A stretch of DNA of 7,147 nucleotides. It comes from Desulfonema limicola. GTDB taxonomy: Bacteria; Desulfobacterota; Desulfobacteria; Desulfobacterales; DYRC01. Each line of letters starts with the position of its first letter. Positions within the stretch are counted from its first letter, which is position 1. The stretch spans positions 1-7,147 of the forward strand of contig DYRC01000212.1 of assembly GCA_020718925.1 (NCBI GenBank), in the 5' to 3' direction. A model generated the notes under the pieces. That model saw only the letters and a program-made list of their open reading frames with translations. It searched no databases and was not told where the DNA came from. This document shows, one piece after another, positions 1 through 5,820 of this stretch. Both the position numbers and the translations under genes were made by a program.

Positions 1-38
1 ATAAAAAAATATAAAATCCGGTCATGACTGACTGAATA

Positions 39-362
39 TTATGTGATATGGAATTGTTCGGATATAACCTTATCAGACAACAGATATAACGGAATGCTGA
101 TATATCTTTCCAGCGGTTTTATTTCAGGATCGGACTCTGAAATAGGTTTTAACCCGCAATCCTTCAGCACAGCATCCAAAGTTCCCCGTTCAACACAGGA
201 TGTTAAAAACAGACACAGAGTTTCTTTCAGATTCTTTTCTGCCTTTTTTTCGGTTTCACCCTGCGAAAATACATCCAGAGCCGGACATGAGGCAACATAC
301 CATCTCTCTTTTCTTACGATCTCAAAAGAAAGCTGAATATTCAGTATTATATTCTTTGGCAT
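39..362 (-). CDS. HicB-family antitoxin-like protein
   Basis: A 107-residue protein whose N-terminal two thirds match the HicB pattern: a short beta-rich start, then RWYVASCPALDVFSQGET (residues about 20-37), a Lys/Glu-rich helix (AEKNLKETLCLFLTSC) and the ERGTLDAVLKDCGL segment common in HicB-like proteins. HicB proteins neutralise the HicA mRNA interferase and often repress their own operon. No ribbon-helix-helix or helix-turn-helix segment is evident in the C-terminal tail, so DNA binding is not shown. The ATG follows a weak Shine-Dalgarno (CAGGAT about 9 bases upstream). The gene lies 66 bases downstream of the carbonic anhydrase-like gene on the same strand. No hicA is present upstream, and only 38 bases remain downstream in the window, so the partner is either just outside or absent. 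It could be a stand-alone HicB-like regulator. Family assignment is by motif recognition only. Confidence 0.75.
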   Translation of the reverse strand: MPKNIILNIQLSFEIVRKERWYVASCPALDVFSQGETEKKAEKNLKETLCLFLTSCVERGTLDAVLKDCGLKPISESDPEIKPLERYISIPLYLLSDKVISEQFHIT

Positions 363-428
363 TTTATTATGATCCTGCTTTTTCCCGCTTTTTTCAACAT
401 GAGAATTGCTGATATAGCTTTGCTCAGA

Positions 429-938
429 TTAGAAATTCGATTTATGAGAATCTGCAAGCTCACTATAAACCAGGGCAGGAAGCCGAAGAGATTCTATTTC
501 TTCTTCTGACAATGTTTTCTTCAGCGATGCCGGAATGCCGGTTACAAGATGACCGGGACCCACCACCTGCCCTTCTCTGACAACGGATCCGGCAGCCACA
601 ATGCTTCCGGTTTTTATAACAGCGTTGTTCAGAACCACCGCGCTGATGCCGATCAGGCAGTTGTCTTCAACCGTGCAGCCGTGAACCACCGCGTTATGTC
701 CCACGGTTACGCCCTGACCGATAATGGCGGATTTTCCGAAATCCGTATGCACGGTACAGTTATCCTGTATGTTGGTATTTTTACCCACCCGGATTGCCGA
801 CATGTCTCCGCGCAGCACCGCGCCGTACCAGATGTTTGCGCCATCGTCAATTTCCACATCGCCGATAATCACCGCTGTCGGCGCAATAAATACATTTTTG
901 CCGATTTTGGGCGTCTTGCCTTTATATGCCACTATCAT
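429..938 (-). CDS. Gamma-class carbonic anhydrase-like hexapeptide-repeat protein (YrdA/PaaY-type)
   Basis: A 169-residue left-handed beta-helix protein built from hexapeptide repeats (about residues 10-140) plus a C-terminal helix (SEEEIESLRLPALVYSELA). The three zinc-ligand histidines of the gamma carbonic anhydrase family are in place: His64 in TVHTD, and His81 and His86 in GVTVGHNAVVHGC. The family's Arg43 and Asp45 (LRGD) and Gln58-Asp59 (IQDN) are also present. The protein is short and lacks the acidic loop of the archaeal Cam enzyme, as in YrdA/PaaY/CaiE relatives, several of which have weak or unproven carbonic anhydrase activity. There is no signal peptide, so it should be a cytoplasmic trimer. 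Its ATG overlaps the stop of the upstream lipoprotein gene (ATGA), with AGGAG at 956-952, so translation is probably coupled. Metal binding is well supported; catalysis of CO2 hydration is an inference. Confidence 0.9.
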   Translation of the reverse strand: MIVAYKGKTPKIGKNVFIAPTAVIIGDVEIDDGANIWYGAVLRGDMSAIRVGKNTNIQDNCTVHTDFGKSAIIGQGVTVGHNAVVHGCTVEDNCLIGISAVVLNNAVIKTGSIVAAGSVVREGQVVGPGHLVTGIPASLKKTLSEEEIESLRLPALVYSELADSHKSNF

Positions 939-1417
939 TTCTTTTTTTTCTCTCCTGCCAGGAATTTCACGATGTCTCTTGCATGAAGTTTTGCAACATC
1001 TTCGATATTACGCGCTTTCTGAACTGATGTGTTGATTTCCGATTCGTCAAGAATTTCTTCCGCCCCGGGATCCGTAACATCTACCACAGACACAACATGA
1101 TTGGCATCTGCATCTTTGACAACGCGGTAATATCCGATCAGGATGCGAATCTGATGGGGGTTGTCCTCTTTTCTGCCCAAAAGCTTGCGTTTGGAAAGTT
1201 CAGCGAACAGATACCGCTTGAGATTGAACAGAAAACTTGCCGGAATATCCTCTGTTGCAATGGATATGCTGCTGATTTCATATCTGATATTCGGGACTTT
1301 GGGCGTCGGACGCACGTCTGCCGGACGCTCTTTTATAAAAAAATTGGTGCAACTGCTCGTTCCGATGATCAGCAATATGGCAAAACTCCGAAGAATAATA
1401 TTTTTCAGGCTTCTCAC
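935..1417 (-). CDS. Predicted small lipoprotein of unknown function
   Basis: A 160-residue protein that starts with GTG, chosen because a near-perfect Shine-Dalgarno (AAAGGAGG at 1431-1424) lies 6 bases upstream. The N-terminus is a type II signal peptide: positive residues MRSLKNIILR, a hydrophobic core FAILLIIG and a lipobox TSSC, giving lipidated Cys23. Thr at the -3 position is less usual than Leu. Residue 24 is Thr rather than Asp, so under the enterobacterial sorting rule it would go to the outer membrane. The mature part looks like a mixed alpha/beta domain (NIRYEISSISIATEDIPASF, then IRILIGYYRVVKDADANHV) ending in a short helix and a lysine run. I do not recognise the family; a distant relation to small DUF4410/DUF4136-like lipoproteins is possible but unsupported. 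The stop overlaps the next start by four bases (ATGA). A run of eight A followed by G just before the stop is a potential slippery site. Confidence 0.85.
   Translation of the reverse strand: MRSLKNIILRSFAILLIIGTSSCTNFFIKERPADVRPTPKVPNIRYEISSISIATEDIPASFLFNLKRYLFAELSKRKLLGRKEDNPHQIRILIGYYRVVKDADANHVVSVVDVTDPGAEEILDESEINTSVQKARNIEDVAKLHARDIVKFLAGEKKKK
941..957 (-). promoter_or_regulatory. Coupled ribosome-binding site and slippery A-run at the lipoprotein/carbonic anhydrase junction
   Basis: On the minus strand AGGAG (956-952) precedes eight A residues (949-942) and a G (941). The carbonic anhydrase ATG begins at 938 and the lipoprotein stop TGA is at 937-935. The Shine-Dalgarno lies 13 bases before the ATG, longer than optimal, so reinitiation through the ATGA overlap is probably the main way the second gene is translated. 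The lipoprotein reading frame passes the run as A AAA AAG (947-941), the same slippery heptamer used in dnaX. Confidence 0.5.
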
Positions 1418-1509
1418 AGTCTGCCTCCTTTATGACATTTTTTTGTAAAGGGTAGCAGAGATAAGCATTATTTTCAACATGATTCAGCGTTGCTTTCAAA
1501 ATTATCCCG

Positions 1510-2346
1510 TTATGGTTTTATCCAAGTTCCTCCGCTCAGATATGAGATGCTGATTTGTTTCAATCTGTCTTTTTCTTCTGAAAAACGCCCCTTCATTTTG
1601 CAAAGCCATTCAAAATGCTTCATGGCTTCTTCTCTGCTCAGGAAAAGTTCATGCTCACTTGGGGTGATGCTGAATACCGGACTCCCCGTCTCTGCTGCAA
1701 TTGTGCCGGAATTGCTGCACAGCATACACTTAACCTTGTTGTCTCCCATAAAGCGAAAGGTATCTCCGCCGCACAAGGGGCAGGTATGCGCGTCTCGTGA
1801 AGGCGTGGCGTTAAAAAGAGACTTGCCCAGTTCAGCGGCAAGGACTTTATTTTGTTCGTTAAAGAAGATTTCTCCGGGCAGCGCGCCATACATCATGGTG
1901 ATTTTTTTGATGTCAGACATCATTATTTTCAAAAAACTCTGAATGCCCAAAAGCGTATAGCCTTCTTTGCCCGGTATTCCGGCAATTCCCACGCCGACAG
2001 ACGGTTTTCCCCACAATTTTTCAGCATGGGCATAAAACGCAAGCCCTCTGTCCAAAAATAATTTCAAAGAACCGTTGGGACCGAGAAAATAAGTCGGTAC
2101 TGCCAAAATCAGCGCATCTGCTTCAAGCATAGCATTCAGTACAAGATTGAAATCATCTTTCTGAATACACTGCTTTTCTTTGAACAGACAATGGTAGCAT
2201 CCCTTACACGGCTGAATATTGAACTCCGGCAATCTGAGAAGCGTCAGTTCATGCGGAACTTCCACCTGTCGGCTGATTTCTTTTACAATAATTTCACAGT
2301 TGCCCAATTTCCGGGGGGAAGCAATCATACCCAATATTTTTTTCAT
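1510..2346 (-). CDS. NADPH-dependent FMN reductase/flavodoxin-like protein with C-terminal zinc-ribbon-like motif
   Basis: A 278-residue protein taken from ATG at 2346, which has GGGAG (2358-2354) 7 bases upstream and begins directly with the flavodoxin first strand. An in-frame TTG at 2367 would add seven residues and is less likely. The N-terminal domain (about 1-175) shows the FMN phosphate-binding loop SPRKLGNCE (10-18), a cysteine cluster CKGCYHC plus Cys60 (47, 50, 53, 60) and VPTYFLGPNGSLKLFLDR (83-100), typical of iron-sulfur flavoprotein and NADPH-FMN reductase relatives (PF03358). The region CPLCGG (189-194) and CMLC (207-210) forms two CxxC knuckles, likely binding zinc or rubredoxin-type iron. 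The CxxCxxC cluster resembles the Fe-S site of Isf-type flavoproteins, but whether it binds a cluster is an inference. The substrate is unknown; an electron-transfer role is plausible. It is the first gene of the leftward group, 92 bases upstream of the lipoprotein. Confidence 0.85.
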   Translation of the reverse strand: MKKILGMIASPRKLGNCEIIVKEISRQVEVPHELTLLRLPEFNIQPCKGCYHCLFKEKQCIQKDDFNLVLNAMLEADALILAVPTYFLGPNGSLKLFLDRGLAFYAHAEKLWGKPSVGVGIAGIPGKEGYTLLGIQSFLKIMMSDIKKITMMYGALPGEIFFNEQNKVLAAELGKSLFNATPSRDAHTCPLCGGDTFRFMGDNKVKCMLCSNSGTIAAETGSPVFSITPSEHELFLSREEAMKHFEWLCKMKGRFSEEKDRLKQISISYLSGGTWIKP

Positions 2347-2397
2347 ACAAATTCTCCCATAGCTCAAAGACGGATTTCAAAAACAATCAGGATCAGC

Positions 2398-2426
2398 GTT
2401 TAACAGATAATGCCTGAGTTTGTCAA
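2398..2426 (-). promoter_or_regulatory. Candidate promoter for the flavoprotein gene
   Basis: On the minus strand a perfect TTGACA (2426-2421) is followed after 17 bases by TTAAAC (2403-2398), which matches only three of six consensus -10 positions. It would give a leader of about 45 bases before the flavoprotein ATG. The -35 is strong and the -10 weak, so the call is tentative. Confidence 0.35.
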
Positions 2427-2440
2427 ACCTAATACCAAAT

Positions 2441-2535
2441 CTCACCTAACCCCCCGCCCCCCTTCCCTGAAAGGGAAGGGGGAGACGTCATCACTACTCC
2501 CCTCTCCTTTCAGGGGAGGGGCTGGGGGAGGGGTG
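2441..2535. repeat. GC-rich foldback element, copy 1 (two hairpins)
   Basis: Two strong hairpins lie side by side in the divergent intergenic region. The first has a perfect 11-bp stem (2458-2468 with 2472-2482; CCCCCTTCCCT, loop GAA). The second has a 9-bp stem with one G-T wobble (2499-2507 with 2513-2521; loop TTTCA). The outer ends are themselves roughly inverted: CACCTAACCCCC on the left, and a right end whose complement reads CACCCCTCCCCC. The overall plan is short termini, two hairpins and a small centre, which resembles a non-autonomous foldback/MITE- or REP-like repeat. About 40 bases of the left half recur in inverted orientation at 5948-5985. Neither hairpin is followed by a T-run, so neither is a canonical terminator. 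Confidence 0.85.
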
Positions 2536-2549
2536 CTTTAAAACTCAGG

Positions 2550-2578
2550 TTGACATAAAATTCTTTATGGGTAATTAT
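2550..2578 (+). promoter_or_regulatory. Candidate promoter for pabBC
   Basis: A perfect TTGACA (2550-2555) is followed after 17 bases by AATTAT (2573-2578), matching four of six -10 positions. A start near 2585 would give a leader of about 30 bases to the ATG at 2616. It sits 15 bases beyond the end of the foldback element. The downstream Shine-Dalgarno is weak (GAG only 2 bases before the ATG). Confidence 0.45.
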
Positions 2579-2615
2579 GCGGATATTATCGCATCGCTTA
2601 AAAATGGTTTGAGAC

Positions 2616-4814
2616 ATGAAACTTGAAGATATTCTCGGAAATACCCCAAATATTCAGGCTGAAATCATTCAACTGGATGAACCTTTTATTGAATTTGCAT
2701 CGCGCTTTGCAGACCTGCCCGGCACGGTAATTCTGATGAGCGGCGGAAATTCGGACTGCGCCCGCTATCATATTTTAGCGGCTGATCCTTGGCTGAGCTT
2801 TTCAGGACGCAATGATGATATGCAGATCACCGCCTTTGGCAACCATCATTGCTTTAAAGCCGATCCTTTTGATACGTTGCGTCAAATCATCCGCCATTTT
2901 CATCAGGATATTCCCGATCTTCCGGTGGCTGACGGATTGTTCGGCTATCTGTCCTATGATCTCAAAGACCGGATTGAAAAACTGCCCCGAACTTGTGCGG
3001 ACGATCTGCATCTGCCGGATATTCTTTTGTTTGCGCCATCTTATCTTGTGATTCACGATAAGTTGGAAAATCAGACGAAGCAATACGGAGTGAGAAGTGA
3101 GAAAGGAGAAGTGAGAAATGAGGGGAATTTCAGCGGAAATCCTGATGGGTTCAAGTCTGCGTTCACGCGGGAGTCGTATATGGACGCGGTAACGCAGATT
3201 CGGGAATACATTGCTGCCGGAGATATTTATCAGGTCAATATGTCTCAGCGGTTTCAGATGGATTTTTCCGGTCATCCGTTTGCGCTGTTCAAATGCCTTT
3301 ATGAGAGAAATCCCGCGCCGTTTTTTGCCTATATCAATGCCGGAGATCATCACATTGTTTCAACTTCGCCGGAGCGGTTTATTCTGCAACAGGGAAAGCG
3401 GGTTGAAGCCCGACCGATTAAGGGAACCCGTCCCAGAGGAAAAACGGTTGAAGAAGATCAGCGGCTCAGGCAGGAATTAACCGAAAGCAGAAAGGATGAT
3501 GCGGAATTGTCCATGATTGTTGATCTGTTGCGAAATGACATCGGAAAAGTCTGCGAAGCCGGCTCGGTTCGAGTGAGCGAACATAAGCGGGTGGAAGGCT
3601 ATCAGAATGTGTATCATCTGGTCTCAATTGTGGAAGGCAGGCTTGACGCTGACAAAGATTCGGTGGATTTGCTGAAAGCCACATTTCCCGGCGGTTCAAT
3701 TACCGGCTGCCCCAAAATCCGGGCAATGGAAATCATTGATGAACTTGAACCGGTGCGGCGGCATCTCTACACCGGCTCAATCGGCTATATCAGCTTTCAT
3801 GATACAATGGATTTGTCCATAGTTATCCGCACCGCAGTCATCCTCAACGGCAAAATCATTTTTTCCGTAGGCGGCGGCGTGGTTTATGATTCCGATCCGG
3901 CAGATGAATATGAGGAAACCCTGCACAAAGGCAAAACCCTGATGGATGTTTTCAAAGGAAAAAACAGGGAGATTCAGCAACCGTTTATTCCTTCAAAATC
4001 ATACGCATGGATCAACGGCATTCTCAAGCCGATGGACGAAGCTGCTATCCCATTGACAAATCAGGGTTTTCAATTCGGATATGGCTTTTTTGAGACCATC
4101 CGGGTAGTCAATGGTCAGGCAAAATTTCTTGAAAAACATCTTGAAAGATTTCAAAATTCGCTATTTCTCACTTCTCACTTCTCACTTCTCACTCAGAATT
4201 TATCATGGGAAGACATTATTTCTCAGGTGATTTGCAAAAATAATCTGCAAAACGCCGTTGCCGCAGTAAAGATCATCTTTGCCAAAGGGGAGCGGGATAA
4301 GCCGCCGTATAATGATATTCTTGCGGTTATGGCAAGAGCTTATACACATCGCTTAGAAGGCAGGGCAGAAAAGGGCTTGCGGCTGATGACCTATCCGCAT
4401 CCGCGACAATCGCCGCTGGCTGACCACAAGACTTTGAATTATCTGTATTATTTTCTTTCCGGAAAATGGGCAATTCAGCAGGGCGCGGATGAGGCGTTGA
4501 TTTTAAATCCTGATGGCAGTGTGTCTGAAAGCAATTCGGCAAATATTCTGCTGATAAAGGACAAGACGGTCATTGTGCCAACGTCGGCTCATGTTTTGCC
4601 GGGAATTGCTCAGAACATAGCAATTACAACTCTTTCTGAGTGGGGATATGAAATAAATCATAGCGTGATGCTGCCGGACGCTCTGTTTTCGGCGGATGAG
4701 GTGATATTGACCAATTCGCTGATGGGCGCGGTTCCGGTCTTATCTTTGGACGGAAAAAAGCTTGGAACGCCTTCGGGGTTGTGTCAGGAGATGAATAAGG
4801 TGATAATTTTGTAG
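2616..4814 (+). CDS. pabBC: Fused aminodeoxychorismate synthase component I / aminodeoxychorismate lyase (PabB-PabC)
   Basis: A 732-residue two-domain enzyme for 4-aminobenzoate (folate) synthesis in the cytoplasm. Residues about 15-150 are the anthranilate-synthase-I-like N-terminal region. Residues about 185-440 form the chorismate-binding domain, with RPIKGT (Lys269), ELSMIVDLLRND (297-308) and GGSITGCPK (359-367) followed by Glu372. Lys in PIKGT rather than Ala marks the PabB type, in which this Lys attacks chorismate, and argues against TrpE. Residues about 465-732 are a class IV PLP aminotransferase-fold lyase: FGYGFFETIR (487-496), PLP lysine Lys605 in HKTLNYL, and SESNSANILL (637-646). 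PabB aminates chorismate with ammonia, normally from the glutaminase PabA, which is not in this window; PabC then releases pyruvate to give 4-aminobenzoate. Two heptanucleotide arrays are embedded in frame (3090-3124 and 4165-4192). No better start than 2616 is seen. The stop lies one base from the converging tsaD stop. Confidence 0.95.
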   Translation: MKLEDILGNTPNIQAEIIQLDEPFIEFASRFADLPGTVILMSGGNSDCARYHILAADPWLSFSGRNDDMQITAFGNHHCFKADPFDTLRQIIRHFHQDIPDLPVADGLFGYLSYDLKDRIEKLPRTCADDLHLPDILLFAPSYLVIHDKLENQTKQYGVRSEKGEVRNEGNFSGNPDGFKSAFTRESYMDAVTQIREYIAAGDIYQVNMSQRFQMDFSGHPFALFKCLYERNPAPFFAYINAGDHHIVSTSPERFILQQGKRVEARPIKGTRPRGKTVEEDQRLRQELTESRKDDAELSMIVDLLRNDIGKVCEAGSVRVSEHKRVEGYQNVYHLVSIVEGRLDADKDSVDLLKATFPGGSITGCPKIRAMEIIDELEPVRRHLYTGSIGYISFHDTMDLSIVIRTAVILNGKIIFSVGGGVVYDSDPADEYEETLHKGKTLMDVFKGKNREIQQPFIPSKSYAWINGILKPMDEAAIPLTNQGFQFGYGFFETIRVVNGQAKFLEKHLERFQNSLFLTSHFSLLTQNLSWEDIISQVICKNNLQNAVAAVKIIFAKGERDKPPYNDILAVMARAYTHRLEGRAEKGLRLMTYPHPRQSPLADHKTLNYLYYFLSGKWAIQQGADEALILNPDGSVSESNSANILLIKDKTVIVPTSAHVLPGIAQNIAITTLSEWGYEINHSVMLPDALFSADEVILTNSLMGAVPVLSLDGKKLGTPSGLCQEMNKVIIL
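3090..3124 (+). repeat. Heptanucleotide tandem repeat inside pabBC (array 1)
   Basis: Five consecutive 7-base units: GTGAGAA, GTGAGAA, AGGAGAA, GTGAGAA and ATGAGGG. Three are perfect and two are degenerate. They encode residues 159-170 (VRSEKGEVRNEG), in the linker between the N-terminal region and the chorismate-binding domain, where extra charged residues should be tolerated. Confidence 0.9.
4165..4192 (-). repeat. Heptanucleotide tandem repeat inside pabBC (array 2, inverted)
   Basis: Four perfect copies of TTCTCAC, the complement of GTGAGAA, encoding about residues 517-526 (FLTSHFSLLT) early in the PabC domain, just after the helix LEKHLERFQNS. The unit is the same as at 3090-3124 but in the opposite orientation. 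Confidence 0.95.
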
Positions 4815-4815
4815 T

Positions 4816-5820
4816 TCAGATTAGGTAACTATGTACCCTTGAATACACATCCGCGCTCATTTCCGAATGCCTGCCTGCCGCAATATCCGAATAGCCCGCA
4901 GCCGCAATCATTGCCGCATTATCGCCGCACAACTGAATTGAGGGAATATGTACTGAGATACCCTTATGTTCGGCATCAAGGCGTATCTTTTCGCGCAATC
5001 GGCTGTTTGCGGCAACACCGCCGACAATGGCAATATGACGACAATTTTTCTCACAAGCCGCATGAATCAGCTTATATGACAGCACATCAACCACCGCTTC
5101 CTGAAAACCGGCGGCTATATCGTTTATTTCAGTGCGATAATCAGGATGCGTCTGAATATAACGATTTACAGCAGTTTTGAGTCCGCTGAAGCTGAAATTA
5201 AAGCCGGATTTATCCAGATAAATTCTGGGAAAAATAATTTTTTCAGGATTGCCCGAAGCAGCCATTTTTCCGATAATGGTTCCGCCCGGATAGCCAAGCC
5301 CCAGCATTTTGGATACCTTATCAAACGCCTCACCTGCCGCATCATCTACGGTCTGTCCCAGTTGCTCATACACAGTGGGAGAGGTAACATAATAGATGCT
5401 CGTATGCCCGCCTGAAACCAGCAGAGCCGCAAACGGATAGGGCGGGGGATTTTCCTCCAGAAATACAGAGCGGATATGTCCTTCCAAATGATTCACCGCA
5501 AGATACGGGATGCCGAGACTGTATGAGTATGCTTTTGCAAAAGAAAAGCCTATCAGCAACGCGCCGACTAATCCGGGTCCCTGTGTTGCAGCAACCGCAT
5601 CAAGGTCTTTGGGAGAAATCTGAGCAATATGCAGCGCTTCGCGGACTACCGGCACAATGGCTTCAAGATGCTTGCGAGACGCCAGTTCGGGAACGACACC
5701 GCCGTAAGGTTTATGCACCGCAATCTGAGACGATACCACAGACGATAAAATCTGCGTTCCGTCACGCACCACAGCGGCGGCGGTTTCATCGCATGATGTT
5801 TCAATTCCAAGTATAATCAT
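4816..5820 (-). CDS. tsaD: tRNA N6-adenosine threonylcarbamoyltransferase TsaD
   Basis: A 334-residue member of the Kae1/TsaD (formerly Gcp) ASKHA-fold family, the normal bacterial length. It transfers the threonylcarbamoyl group from threonylcarbamoyl-AMP to A37 of ANN-decoding tRNAs (t6A), working with TsaB and TsaE, which are not in this window. The opening MIILGIETSCDET is diagnostic. The metal ligands are in place: His111 and His115 in NHLEGH, and Asp300 in LCGDNAAM. The nucleotide-site segments LLVSGGHTS and FSFSGLKTAV and the motif IVGGVAANSRLR are intact. The ATG has a good Shine-Dalgarno (AGGTG, 5830-5826) 5 bases upstream, formed by the end of a repeat element. It lies 138 bases downstream of nagZ on the same strand and converges on pabBC. 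Nothing suggests a broken gene. Confidence 0.98.
   Translation of the reverse strand: MIILGIETSCDETAAAVVRDGTQILSSVVSSQIAVHKPYGGVVPELASRKHLEAIVPVVREALHIAQISPKDLDAVAATQGPGLVGALLIGFSFAKAYSYSLGIPYLAVNHLEGHIRSVFLEENPPPYPFAALLVSGGHTSIYYVTSPTVYEQLGQTVDDAAGEAFDKVSKMLGLGYPGGTIIGKMAASGNPEKIIFPRIYLDKSGFNFSFSGLKTAVNRYIQTHPDYRTEINDIAAGFQEAVVDVLSYKLIHAACEKNCRHIAIVGGVAANSRLREKIRLDAEHKGISVHIPSIQLCGDNAAMIAAAGYSDIAAGRHSEMSADVYSRVHSYLI

Noticed and set aside
549..986. Open frame of 145 codons on the plus strand
   Set aside because: Antisense shadow of the gamma-carbonic anhydrase-like gene; the composition is unlike a real protein and there is no ribosome-binding site.
1278..1499. Minus-strand frame of 73 codons between the flavoprotein and lipoprotein genes
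   Set aside because: It overlaps the lipoprotein signal-peptide region in another frame, while the lipoprotein has a near-perfect Shine-Dalgarno and lipobox.
1490..1942. Open frame of 150 codons on the plus strand
   Set aside because: Antisense to the flavoprotein, whose FMN loop and cysteine motifs are clear; no motifs of its own.
2366..2442. Riboswitch in the flavoprotein leader
   Set aside because: The leader is too short and shows no conserved FMN-riboswitch core.
2458..2521. Hairpins read as rho-independent terminators
   Set aside because: The stems are strong but neither is followed by a T-run on either strand, and the position between divergent starts does not need a terminator.
2802..3353. 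A 183-codon open frame antisense to pabBC
   Set aside because: It lies wholly within the strongly supported pabBC gene, has no recognisable motif, and its Ser/His/Leu-rich part is just the heptamer array read on the other strand.
3090..4192. Heptamer arrays considered as a CRISPR-like array
   Set aside because: The units are 7 bases, directly tandem and without spacers, so they are simple tandem repeats.
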